Positions 18,272 to 27,162 of a stretch of DNA of 54,569 bases are shown here, piece by piece. Source of the stretch: an uncultured Prevotella sp. (GTDB taxonomy: Bacteria > Bacteroidota > Bacteroidia > Bacteroidales > Bacteroidaceae); contig CAMPYJ010000017.1 of assembly GCA_946998205.1 (NCBI GenBank), positions 1 through 54,569 of the forward strand, read 5' to 3'. The position numbers and the translations under genes were made by a program. The notes beneath the pieces are model-generated. The model made no database searches and was not told where the DNA came from. It worked only from the letters and a program-made list of their open reading frames with translations. Position 1 is the first letter of the stretch; the number at the start of each line of letters is the position of its first letter.

Positions 18272-18454
18272 ATTTCATCAAATTTACCTTAGCACACACC
18301 TCGTGTTACAGAAAAACACAAATACAGAAGATTGAAAATGTGTCACGGCATTTTATCAATCCATTTTTTAGACGTACAACACCTTGCCAACTTTGCAGAC
18401 ATGCAGTTTAGGCAAACCATCGACAGGCGCGCGAGCGCATCCATCCCGAAAACT

Positions 18455-18542
18455 AATGTCAATGACATTGGCACCCAAAGTGATTGACATTGGGCTCCAA
18501 TTCACACGACTTTGGCATTCAAAGTCAATGCAATTGAAAACA
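18455..18542. repeat. 22-bp-period tandem array, locus 2 (four clear units)
   Basis: Units start at 18455, 18477, 18499 and 18521 (AATGTCAATGACATTGG, AAAGTGATTGACATTGG, AATTCACACGACTTTGG, AAAGTCAATGCAATTG). The phase matches the other four arrays in the window when aligned on AAAG and ATTG. Weaker units may continue to about 18586. The array lies between the operon terminator and MITE copy 3. The interval 18272-18662 holds no gene. Confidence 0.7.
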
Positions 18543-18662
18543 CACAAAATCATACTGTCTTTTCAAAGGCTTTTAAGGGATGTTTCGCATGAAATAAAAG
18601 ACAGAGACAAGGCAGCTTATTGCCACCACCGAATTGTTACCACGTCCCTACACATCATTTAA

Positions 18663-18855
18663 GGGTGGTTCTACAAATTAGCTTTGTCAGATTGCGAGGC
18701 TGTTTTTGTGGTCAATTTGTTTGTGAGTGAAGGAGTATAGCGGGCTATACGACTGAACGAACAAACAAATTGAACCAAAAAGAGACCGCAAGATGACAAA
18801 ACGTAAACTGTCCAACATACAAAAAAAATTACGGCGGTAATTTATAGAACCGCCC
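18663..18855 (+). mobile_element. MITE-A copy 3, short form (193 bp), overlapping the MutS-like gene end
   Basis: The left end is GGGTGGTTCTACAAATTA and the right end is the inverse of GGGCGGTTCTATAAATTA. TTAA occurs on both flanks (18659-18662 and 18856-18859), indicating a 4-bp target duplication. The interior palindrome GTATAGCGGGCTATAC is conserved. The right end supplies the stop codon and about the last four residues (RAVL) of the MutS-like protein on the minus strand, so the insertion trimmed or replaced that gene's 3' end. Confidence 0.88.
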
Positions 18856-20623
18856 TTAATGTTTCTAATATATCCCTTAACAAGAAGGTGGCATTTTGAT
18901 TGCGGGCGACACCGGGAGTGATTTTGTAAGAGTAGGTTACATCCTGTCCCAACGCAATCTCGAAGCAATAATTATGAAACCGCTCGCCCTCCATTTTCGA
19001 CAATTCCAAATCGTGTGTGGCAATGACACCCGTAACAGGCAATGCCGACACCGCTTGTAAAAACAGGCGCGAACCATTGAGCTTGTCGGCCGAGTTGGTT
19101 CCTTTCAATATCTCATCCAAAATAATCAGCGTTTGCGCATTGTGCTGACATGCGGTAAGAAGTTGTTTCAGACGCAGCAACTCGGCGTTGAAATAAGAGA
19201 TACCATGCGCCAAGTCATCGGTGGTGCGCATGCTACTGAACAGGCTATATGCCGACACACGCAGCGATGTGGCAAACACAGGCATGCCGTTCATGGCCAA
19301 GATGTAGTTGATGCCCAATGCCCGAAGGAAAGTACTCTTACCTGCCATGTTGGCTCCCGTAATGATATAATAGTGACGATGCTGCAAGGTAAAATCGTTG
19401 CGCACCGCCTTTGCACCCAAGAAAGGGTGGTACAGTCCCACTGCCTCGTACACCATTTCCTCGCTCGCCGCCACTTCTGCCCTACCCGCTTGTGGCTCGT
19501 TGTAACGAAAAGTCGCCATACTCACCAGTCCATCCATCTCGCTAATGGCATCTATCCACACAGGTACTTGACCTAAATACTGCCGTTGCCACCGCAGGAA
19601 ACGACGCACCAGGAAGTAATCGCTCAAGAACAACGCATCCATCAGAAAGAGTCCAAGGATATTGCCCCGCCTGTCCAAGCCGTTCAGAATGTCATTCAGC
19701 TGGTCAAACGACTGTCTTGCTCCTTGCAACACATCGACAATTGCTGAGTTTTGTGATGTGGTAAAGGTCGTTGTCTCACTCACCTGCCGTATCAACTCTA
19801 CATACACTTGCAACTGTTCGTGCAGCTTGTCAACCACCTTACTAATGACCCTGCAAGCACCCGAACAAACAAAAAACACACCGAAGAAATGCAAGATACC
19901 CCACCATAAGGGCAGTTGGGCATTCACCAAGCCTGCTACGGATGCCACGACAGCCGCAAACAGTCCGACAATGAGCAGCCACGCCAACCCGAAAGTCCAT
20001 CGCTTTGCTGCGAAAGTGGGTATCTGTAACGACTTGATCTCTTGCAACGCCTGGCGAATCAAGGCTGAATCAATTCTCCCGTCAGCGCCTAATGCCATGA
20101 ATGTGGCTCGCCAAGGTTCCATAGAAGCCAACTCATCAACAGCATCGGCACGTGCAGACCGATTGTCAACCGACGACAGTTGAGCCGCCAACCAGTCACT
20201 ACCGCCCGTAGTCACCGTGCGGTTGATGCGCTGAAACAACGAGTCTTTCCCAAACACATCCAAATCGAACGTAAACGGATGGTGCGCATCCACGTACCGT
20301 TCTCCATCATCGAAGCACGAAAAGTCGCCCTTCAGGTAAGAGAGTTCGTGCAGATAAACCTTTCGAAGACTGGAGAAACGATGCACCTGCTCGTCGTTTT
20401 TCACATCCATCAGGCGCACCAAAGCGTATAATGCCAAAGAGACAGCAGACAAGACAAGGGGCAACACGCCCCACGACACGAGGGTATAAAGGACTAAAAA
20501 AGCCAGGAATAAAAGAAAAAATACAATTTGTCCTGCCACGAACAAACGGCTTTTTTGCTTGAGTAGAGCAATCTCATCAGCCAATTGTCGTTCTTTCTCA
20601 GTATAAAATATGGATAGGTTCAT
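18842..20623 (-). CDS. Membrane-anchored MutS-like ATPase
   Basis: 593 aa. Two hydrophobic segments near residues 28-72 and two more near 208-258 predict four membrane passes; canonical MutS has none. Residues about 280-400 match the core/lever region. The C-terminal part is the MutS family ATPase: Walker A GANMAGKST (423-431), SSMRTTDDLAHGISYFNAEL, Walker B LIILDE (499-504) with KGTNSADKLNG, and the ATHDLEL switch. The N-terminal mismatch-recognition and connector domains of true MutS are missing, so it is unlikely to do mismatch repair in the usual way. Bacteroidetes carry such shortened, membrane-bound MutS homologues, whose role is unknown. The last residues, RAVL and stop, are encoded by the end of an inserted MITE. 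It has its own promoter and lies downstream of the T9SS-cargo gene's terminator. Confidence 0.85.
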   Translation of the reverse strand: MNLSIFYTEKERQLADEIALLKQKSRLFVAGQIVFFLLFLAFLVLYTLVSWGVLPLVLSAVSLALYALVRLMDVKNDEQVHRFSSLRKVYLHELSYLKGDFSCFDDGERYVDAHHPFTFDLDVFGKDSLFQRINRTVTTGGSDWLAAQLSSVDNRSARADAVDELASMEPWRATFMALGADGRIDSALIRQALQEIKSLQIPTFAAKRWTFGLAWLLIVGLFAAVVASVAGLVNAQLPLWWGILHFFGVFFVCSGACRVISKVVDKLHEQLQVYVELIRQVSETTTFTTSQNSAIVDVLQGARQSFDQLNDILNGLDRRGNILGLFLMDALFLSDYFLVRRFLRWQRQYLGQVPVWIDAISEMDGLVSMATFRYNEPQAGRAEVAASEEMVYEAVGLYHPFLGAKAVRNDFTLQHRHYYIITGANMAGKSTFLRALGINYILAMNGMPVFATSLRVSAYSLFSSMRTTDDLAHGISYFNAELLRLKQLLTACQHNAQTLIILDEILKGTNSADKLNGSRLFLQAVSALPVTGVIATHDLELSKMEGERFHNYCFEIALGQDVTYSYKITPGVARNQNATFLLRDILETLRAVL

Positions 20624-20683
20624 CTTCTGTTAAACGTTTGCATTCGGGTAATCTGCTGGCCTCACATGGGCAAGCAGCGTGAA

Positions 20684-20691
20684 CAAAGGTA
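20684..20691 (-). promoter_or_regulatory. -7 promoter element of the MutS-like gene
   Basis: The minus strand reads TACCTTTG, matching TAnnTTTG, 61 bp upstream of the start codon at 20623 and after the terminator of the preceding operon. No clear -33 box. Confidence 0.45.
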
Positions 20692-20732
20692 CGAAAAACT
20701 TGTTGATTGATAGGACAATATGGGTGGGTAAA

Positions 20733-20774
20733 ATTGAAAAAGGCTATCCTGTTACCCAGAATAGCCTTTTCAAT
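20733..20774 (-). terminator. Hairpin terminator of the protease/SusCD operon
   Basis: ATTGAAAAAGGCTAT (20733-20747) pairs with ATAGCCTTTTCAAT (20761-20774). On the minus strand this is a GC-containing stem followed by a T tract. It lies 37 bp past the stop codon of the gene at 20811. Confidence 0.7.
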
Positions 20775-20810
20775 AGGGGGATGAAGAACGCCCCTAACGT
20801 TGCGTTCAGC

Positions 20811-22418
20811 TTATTTCACCAATACTTTTTGCACATCATTGCCCTTCTTGAGGAGATAAACACCGGCAGAAAGACCATCGAGCGTGGTGCCTACATACTG
20901 TCCGTTGAGGTTGTAAACGGCCACTCTGTCAGCCTTAGAAGCAACAACTTGGTTGATTCCTGTTACGTTTTTCTTATCGTAAACACTAACCGTTGTTTGA
21001 TTGTTTGCATTGGTAATAACCGCAACCACATCCTTATTCTTGGCTACGGATACAATGGAATCGGAAGCAGCAGGCTTCACAGTTCCATCAGCCGTAATCC
21101 AATAATTGAGTTGAGCCGTCAAAGAATGTTGATCAGTCTTTTCTGCATAACCTGCCAACAATACTTCTCCATTGTTAACAAGCATATCAAAAATGCCTTG
21201 TGCATAATGTTCCGCATCGCCCTCGTCATACGCATCACCTGCGACCCTGTTAAGGGCGAGGTCGGCAGGATTGAGGGATGCCACGAACAAGGTACTGGCG
21301 CCGACGGTTTGCAGGTCATTGTTGAAAGGATTGCTGCCAGCCGAAACGCCACTGACAAACAGCTTGTCGCCCTCCAGTGCCATAGGACCAACTCGGTAGT
21401 TGGCACCCTCGGTATCGGTCTTTGTCATGAACGCTTTTGTCACCACGTTGCTTTCGCTGATTGATGCCAATACGTAAACGCGCGGTATGGCACCTTCTCC
21501 GATTTGTGTTGCAAACTCCTTTTTACCTTTTGCCGTATTGAGTTCTAACGTGCCATAACCCACGAAAGCTGCATATACGGTTCCATTGGCTACCGTGTAA
21601 CTCACGTCCATGGCATTGAATGTGCCGTCATTGGTCAAAACTTCTTTTGCCCCAAAGTCGGCAACCGACGTAGCACCCATCAAGTCATCAGCATTCATCG
21701 ACATGATTCCTACGCTATGGTTGTCTACATGCATATAGCTGAAAGCAAAATTGTAACGACCTTTCCAATCAACATTGTCTATCTTCACGTCACCATCATG
21801 GCGTAAACCCACATACACCTTACCATTGGATACGGCTAAAGCGGTCGGTTGCACCTCAGCAAGGTTGTCGAAATAGGTGGCTGAAGAAACAATGCCATAG
21901 TTGGTAGCCGCCACGATGGTGCGCACCGCCTTGAGGTTTCCGTCCTTATCGTATTTGGCAATGAAGGCAGCACGGCGATTAGGCGTAAAGTTTCCTTCAA
22001 TTTTCATACCTTCAAAGGTTTTTGTGTTACCGTCAACAGATTCAAATTTAACTTTTTCTGCCAATGTTCCCAAGAGGTAAACATTGCCATCCGCATCGGT
22101 TGTAAGCGCGTGAATCAGCGAGTTGCCCACCAATCCAACGGCCCAAAGCTCCTTACCGTCGGCACTGTATTTTGCCAAATAAGCCGGTGTCAGTCCATCT
22201 GGCTCTAACGAAGAGCTGCCAAAGTTGAGGTCTTGGTTATAGGTACCCGTAGTGAAAACACTACCATCCTCAGCCACAGTGGTACTGGTACCGCCCAATT
22301 TCTTTGCTTCCGTAACAGGTGTCAGTGATTTTGACCACTTTGCAGCCTGTTTGAACACCTGAGCCTGTACTGTTATGTTTGCCACAACAGCCACGATTAC
22401 TAGTAAAATCTTTTTCAT
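20811..22418 (-). CDS. Secreted beta-propeller-like protein with T9SS sorting domain
   Basis: 535 aa. The signal peptide is MKKILLVIVAVVANITVQAQ. The main part has repeated blocks such as AYLAKYSADGKELWAVGLVGNSLIHALTTDADGNVYLLGTL and AAFIAKYDKDGNLKAVRTI, spaced as in SBBP-type beta-propeller repeats (K-Y-D-x-x-G-x-L). The C-terminal ~75 residues (ADRVAVYNLNGQYVG...GLSAGVYLLKKGNDVQKVLVK) are a T9SS type A sorting domain. The mature protein is expected on or outside the cell surface. It is the last gene of the protease-SusC-SusD operon, 117 bp after SusD, and so may help bind or process the same substrate. Its precise function is unknown. Confidence 0.75.
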   Translation of the reverse strand: MKKILLVIVAVVANITVQAQVFKQAAKWSKSLTPVTEAKKLGGTSTTVAEDGSVFTTGTYNQDLNFGSSSLEPDGLTPAYLAKYSADGKELWAVGLVGNSLIHALTTDADGNVYLLGTLAEKVKFESVDGNTKTFEGMKIEGNFTPNRRAAFIAKYDKDGNLKAVRTIVAATNYGIVSSATYFDNLAEVQPTALAVSNGKVYVGLRHDGDVKIDNVDWKGRYNFAFSYMHVDNHSVGIMSMNADDLMGATSVADFGAKEVLTNDGTFNAMDVSYTVANGTVYAAFVGYGTLELNTAKGKKEFATQIGEGAIPRVYVLASISESNVVTKAFMTKTDTEGANYRVGPMALEGDKLFVSGVSAGSNPFNNDLQTVGASTLFVASLNPADLALNRVAGDAYDEGDAEHYAQGIFDMLVNNGEVLLAGYAEKTDQHSLTAQLNYWITADGTVKPAASDSIVSVAKNKDVVAVITNANNQTTVSVYDKKNVTGINQVVASKADRVAVYNLNGQYVGTTLDGLSAGVYLLKKGNDVQKVLVK

Positions 22419-22535
22419 ACGCTAAATATTTAAATCATGAATATTATTTTAAAATAGCGCAACTCCCGCTCAAAGACAGTTCATGTACCTCGACAAGGTG
22501 TTACCTATTTCATTAAAAACAGCTCTGTAGAATCA

Positions 22536-23891
22536 TCATTTTGTCCACGCCTCCAAATTTGGATTGGCTGCCACAGCCTCAGCAGGGAAACGGAGTGTGT
22601 AGCGAGCATCATGCTCTTTCAACTCAAAAGTCTCGTCCTTATAGGTTTTGGTCAGCGCGGGTTGCGTGGTTCTTCGCAAGTCATCCCAACGGAAGCCCTC
22701 GAAACAAAGTTCACGAAAACGCTCAAGATAAATCTCAGTGAGCAAATCTTGTTGGTTCATTTCCTGAACTTCGGCGGTGTAAGTAGCAATGACAGAGGGC
22801 TTGTATCGCTTGTTCATCAGCTGCGTAAGATACGCCTTGGCATCGGCCAACTGGTTTAATTGTGCCGCTGCTTCGGCTGCTATCAAGTACGCTTCAGCCG
22901 ACCTGAACGAGCAACGATATTCATTACCTCCCCCTTTGAGCAGCACATACGTCTCCGACCCCTTGCGCTCGAAGTACTTTGTCTTGCGCAGGTCGCCTTT
23001 TTTGAAGGCCGCTATGAGCTGTTGGGATGGTTTTCCCACTTTTTTATAGCTGTTGGTCATCACCTGCTCGAGTGCCACAATCGATTCAACCGACTTATAA
23101 TGATCGGGCAACAAGCCGTTAGACGCGTTCAAATCCTGAAGCTCGCCATGCTGCTTGATAACCTCTTGAGCCGCAGTGAGTGCCCCTTGCCAGTCGCCTT
23201 TGTACAAACAAACGCGCGCTTTGAGTGCTTGTGCCGAAATAACATTGAAGCGATAGGTTTGACCTTCGTCCCACTTCTCCACGTTAAGATACTTTTGCGC
23301 CTCAGCAATATCAGCCAAAACCTGGTCGTAAACTGCTTTCAAACTGCTGCAACGAGGGATGGCGTTGACGTCTGCCTCCAGCAAAACGGGGACGCCACGC
23401 GTTGCTTCAGGATTGACCTTGGTATAAGGTTGTGCGAACATGTTGGCCAACAAGAAATGACAATACGCCCGAAGCATATACGATTCGCCTACTAATTGGC
23501 GCACTTCAGCTTGGCTGTATCCGGTGATTTCGTTTTGGTGTTCAATGAGATAGTTGGCGATGTAGATAACATGCCAATAGCGACGCCAGTTTGGTGAGGT
23601 TGTGGTAGGCGAAGGAGCTTTATCATTCCATCGCCATATATCAAAATAGGTGTCATAGTCATTGGGATCTGTAACAACAGGACTCAATTCCATCTCGTCG
23701 CTTCTGAGTGTCATCAGTCCCCTATCTTCGGGGAAGGTAGAGTATTCGTAGGTAAGCATGGCGCGGTATTCCTCGCCCGTCTTAGCAATCACTTTGCCCG
23801 TTGGCGTGATGTCAAGAAAGCTGTCACAACTTGTCATCAGTGCGGACAGCCCCACGCATAATATAAATATTTGAAGCTTCTTCATCATCAT
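22536..23891 (-). CDS. SusD/RagB-family nutrient-binding lipoprotein
   Basis: 451 aa. The lipoprotein signal is MMMKKLQIFILCVGLSALMTSC, with Cys22 acylated. The mature N-terminus CDSFLDITPTGKVI and tetratricopeptide-like segments (VRQLVGESYMLRAYCHFLLANMFAQPY, YRFNVISAQALKARVCLYKGDWQGAL) are typical of SusD/RagB. The C-terminal LTEIYLERFRELCFEGFRWDDLRR motif is the family signature. It forms the lid of the SusC-type pore outside the outer membrane and delivers ligand. It starts 6 bp after the SusC stop codon, so the two are co-translated. The company of a zinc metalloprotease suggests peptides rather than glycans as ligand, as for RagB. Confidence 0.92.
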   Translation of the reverse strand: MMMKKLQIFILCVGLSALMTSCDSFLDITPTGKVIAKTGEEYRAMLTYEYSTFPEDRGLMTLRSDEMELSPVVTDPNDYDTYFDIWRWNDKAPSPTTTSPNWRRYWHVIYIANYLIEHQNEITGYSQAEVRQLVGESYMLRAYCHFLLANMFAQPYTKVNPEATRGVPVLLEADVNAIPRCSSLKAVYDQVLADIAEAQKYLNVEKWDEGQTYRFNVISAQALKARVCLYKGDWQGALTAAQEVIKQHGELQDLNASNGLLPDHYKSVESIVALEQVMTNSYKKVGKPSQQLIAAFKKGDLRKTKYFERKGSETYVLLKGGGNEYRCSFRSAEAYLIAAEAAAQLNQLADAKAYLTQLMNKRYKPSVIATYTAEVQEMNQQDLLTEIYLERFRELCFEGFRWDDLRRTTQPALTKTYKDETFELKEHDARYTLRFPAEAVAANPNLEAWTK

Positions 23892-23897
23892 TCAATT

Positions 23898-26800
23898 TTA
23901 AAAATTCAAGTTCAAACCAAAGATTACGCTCTTTGGAATAGGCTGAGCGAATGGATTTCCCATCGTTTCAGGATCCAAGTAATTGGTGTAGTTGCTTGCA
24001 AAAACAAACAAGTTGCGCGCTTCCACCGACACGGACGCATTGGCAATGCCCACGCGGTTCACCCATGTTTTCGGCAATTTGTAACCCAACCGTACGCTTT
24101 GCAGGCGCATGTAGCTGTTGTTTCGCACCCAAGTATCCAGCATGCTGTAGGTGTTATACTCCGAATATTGAACATATTCAGGAACACGGTAGCCGCTCAC
24201 CATCAAACGAGGGAACGTGGTGTTGGTGTGATTGGCTGTCCATCGGCTTAATATGTCACGATTGGTGTTCAAGCCTCTGTCGTAGTTTGTGGGCGAATAA
24301 GTGGGCTGCACCCGTACTTTCATGCCTAAATTAAAGATGAAGTTCACACCCAATTGCCAGTCTTTGTATTCAAAATGATTGATGAATCCACCCGATACCT
24401 TCGGGTCAGTCGTGCCCATGTAGGTGTAAAGGTTGCGTTGCTTCTCAGCCGACAGCGTGCTTGCTCCCGCCTTGTTCAATTTAAAAAATTCCTCAGCTGT
24501 GAGCTTTTCGCCGGCTGCACCAACGAACACTGGATAACCTTCGGCATCCAATCCGGCTGTTTTGTAAGCAAAGATAGCACCTACGGGATAGCCTTCGCGC
24601 CCTGGGTAGGTGGAGTTTTCAGCCACACTCTCGTTCAATATCTTATTGGTATTGAAGCCCAAGTTCAGGTTGGTGGTCCAATGAAAGTCCTTGGTGTAGA
24701 TGTTTCGCGAGCCAAAAGCAATTTCCCATCCCCGGTTTTCCATGCTTGCCCAGTTGATGGTGGTAGCTGCGAAACCTGTTTCCAAGGGCAACATACGCAT
24801 GCCGATGAGGTCACTACTGCGGCGATAGTAATAGTCTACCGACAACGTCAGCGCGTTATTCAACACGGCGATGTCCGTTCCAAGGTTCACGTTCTTGGTC
24901 TTTTCCCAACGCAAGTCAGGGTTAGGAGCGGTTTCGGCCTTAATCATTTGCTCACCCTTTCCAGGCAATATTGATGTTTTGTCATACAAACCGATGAGGT
25001 ACGGCGATGTATTTTTGTCAATATTGCCTTGTATTCCATACGATGCACGCAGTGCGAAATTGTTCAACCATTTGGCATTTTTTAGGAATTTCTCTTGGTG
25101 TACGCGCCACAATGCACTAACAGAGTACAACGGCAGATAACGATATTTCTTGGCAACGCCGAACACATCCGAGCCATCGAAGCGCACACTGCCGCCCAAC
25201 GTATAGCGGTAAAGCAGCGTGTACGACCCTGTCGCGAACCATGACACATAGGCATTCTCGGCCTGGTTCTCACGGTGAAGCGGCAAACTCTCGGCCGAAA
25301 CCTCGCTTGGAAAGATGACGGGATGAGTGGTCAGGGTACGCGCGTCATAGCCGTATGCGGCTGAATAAACCGACGCGGAATTGATGTGCCGCACTTCCGA
25401 GCCTGCCAACAGCTCCACGTCGTGTATCTTATTGAATCTGCGCGCATATTCGAGCATGGCTTTCCAGGTCCATTGCAGGCTGTTGTAACTCGATGTTTTA
25501 TGACTTCCCCCCTCCGGTAAGTACGACCGTTGGACACCCTTGAAGTCGTAAACCGTATTAAGTTTTTCTTTTCTCATGGCGTAACTGTCCTCTCCGGCAT
25601 ACTTCTCCAGAGAGTAATTGTCGTATTGCAAGCCAAACTGCGTGGTGAGTTTCAAGTCGGGCGTGAACTGCAATTCACCGTCAAAGATAGCCATCATCGA
25701 TCGGTCAGTACGCTCGTGCGAAGTGTTTTCCCGTTCTTCAAAGATGTTGAAATTCAGCGATGAAGTCTCTTTTCCCTGCACGTTGGTGTCATAGTTGTAT
25801 TTCCCGTCGATGAAAGGTCTGAAATACGGGTTGGCCAACCGCGAGTAATACACAGGATTGGTAAATCCGTTTATGTCGGTGAGATAACTACTCTGCTTGC
25901 GCTGATTGGCATACACGGATGCGCCCAGCTTCAAGATTTTGTTGATGCGACAGTCGGTTTTCAACGTCATGTTGAACCGTCTGTTGTCAACACCCTTCAC
26001 ATTTCCCTGCTCATCGTAATATCCCACCGATGTATAGTACTTGGCACGGTCGCCACCTCCCGCCACACTGGCGTTGTATTCTTGATTGAACGCACTGCGC
26101 AACAAAATGTCATTCCAGTCGGTATTGATGTTTCTAAGTGCGTTAATCTGTGTTTGTGCCGATGATGAAAGCGCATTCCTGCCCTCTCTTTTATATGTCT
26201 CAGTCTCGTTGAGCGTCTTCAAAATGTTGGCTACCTCACCCTTGTTCTCACGGAAAGTATAATCAGAACCCAACAATTCAAGCTCCAAATTTACCTTTTC
26301 GTCGGCATTCAACAGGTTCAAACGGTCGATATTCAACCTCGGACTATAAGTATATTTTGCAGAAAAGTTAATGACAGGTCTGCCCTCCTTGCCTTTCTTG
26401 GTTGTGATGACAATAACGCCATTGGCGGCTCTGGCACCATAAATGGCCGTTGCGGCAGCGTCTTTCAGCACCGTGATGTTCTCAATGTCCGAAGGATTGA
26501 TGCCCGCGATGGACGTTTGATACATGTCATCGATGTCGTTGAGGTTCTCCATCGTGGGAATGTCCGTACCCTCCAAAGGAATACCATCCAACACCCACAG
26601 CGGCTCTTGCGTGCCATTGATGGACGCGGTGCCACGGATGCGTATCTTCACGGGTGCCCCCGGAGCACCCGAACTGCTCACCGTAGACAGTCCGGCTATC
26701 TGTCCCGCCAAGGCTTGGTCGATGTTCTTCACCGCTCCCACAGCCTTGTCAGAGATGTCAACGGTAGTGACTGCCGCCGTCAGCTTACGCCTGTCAATGC

Positions 26801-27143
26801 GCTGGTAGCCCGTCACCACCACCTCGTTAATGGAATGTGCGTCGGGCATCAACACGATTTCATAATGGTTGACACCCGCCTTTAACTTAATGGTTTGCGT
26901 GGTGTAGCCAATATAACTAACGGTTATCTCCCTCACAGACTTATCAACGGGCAGCTTAAACTTACCCTCATGGTCGGTAACGGTACCGCTGCTCACCTTG
27001 CCGCCACCCTTGCTGATGGTAGCGCCAATGAGCGGTTCGTCCTTCATGTCACCGTCCGTCACGGTTCCGGTGATGATTCTTTCTTGCGTCATGCCTTGCA
27101 AGGTACACAGCATGAGAAGAAGTATAGAATAGAATTTCTTCAT
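23898..27143 (-). CDS. SusC/RagA-family TonB-linked outer-membrane transporter
   Basis: 1081 aa, a typical SusC length. In order: signal peptide (MKKFYSILLLMLCTLQGMTQ), a CarboxypepD_reg-like domain (about 22-105; ITGTVTDGDMKDEPLIGATI), the SusC-specific plug signature (INEVVVTGYQ...LAGQIAGLSTVSSSGAPGAPVKIRIRGTASINGTQEPLWVLDG) and ENITVLKDAAATAIYGARAANGVIVITTKKG, then a long beta-barrel ending in IFGLNLNF. Imports large ligands across the outer membrane with TonB energy. It sits 19 bp after the metalloprotease gene and directly before SusD, and no sugar-acting enzyme is encoded in the operon. Confidence 0.94.
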   Translation of the reverse strand: MKKFYSILLLMLCTLQGMTQERIITGTVTDGDMKDEPLIGATISKGGGKVSSGTVTDHEGKFKLPVDKSVREITVSYIGYTTQTIKLKAGVNHYEIVLMPDAHSINEVVVTGYQRIDRRKLTAAVTTVDISDKAVGAVKNIDQALAGQIAGLSTVSSSGAPGAPVKIRIRGTASINGTQEPLWVLDGIPLEGTDIPTMENLNDIDDMYQTSIAGINPSDIENITVLKDAAATAIYGARAANGVIVITTKKGKEGRPVINFSAKYTYSPRLNIDRLNLLNADEKVNLELELLGSDYTFRENKGEVANILKTLNETETYKREGRNALSSSAQTQINALRNINTDWNDILLRSAFNQEYNASVAGGGDRAKYYTSVGYYDEQGNVKGVDNRRFNMTLKTDCRINKILKLGASVYANQRKQSSYLTDINGFTNPVYYSRLANPYFRPFIDGKYNYDTNVQGKETSSLNFNIFEERENTSHERTDRSMMAIFDGELQFTPDLKLTTQFGLQYDNYSLEKYAGEDSYAMRKEKLNTVYDFKGVQRSYLPEGGSHKTSSYNSLQWTWKAMLEYARRFNKIHDVELLAGSEVRHINSASVYSAAYGYDARTLTTHPVIFPSEVSAESLPLHRENQAENAYVSWFATGSYTLLYRYTLGGSVRFDGSDVFGVAKKYRYLPLYSVSALWRVHQEKFLKNAKWLNNFALRASYGIQGNIDKNTSPYLIGLYDKTSILPGKGEQMIKAETAPNPDLRWEKTKNVNLGTDIAVLNNALTLSVDYYYRRSSDLIGMRMLPLETGFAATTINWASMENRGWEIAFGSRNIYTKDFHWTTNLNLGFNTNKILNESVAENSTYPGREGYPVGAIFAYKTAGLDAEGYPVFVGAAGEKLTAEEFFKLNKAGASTLSAEKQRNLYTYMGTTDPKVSGGFINHFEYKDWQLGVNFIFNLGMKVRVQPTYSPTNYDRGLNTNRDILSRWTANHTNTTFPRLMVSGYRVPEYVQYSEYNTYSMLDTWVRNNSYMRLQSVRLGYKLPKTWVNRVGIANASVSVEARNLFVFASNYTNYLDPETMGNPFAQPIPKSVIFGLNLNF

Positions 27144-27162
27144 CTTAATCGTGTTATTATAC

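Noticed and set aside
18842..20623. Calling the MutS-like gene canonical mutS
   Set aside because: It lacks the mismatch-recognition domain and has membrane segments, so a standard repair role is not supported.
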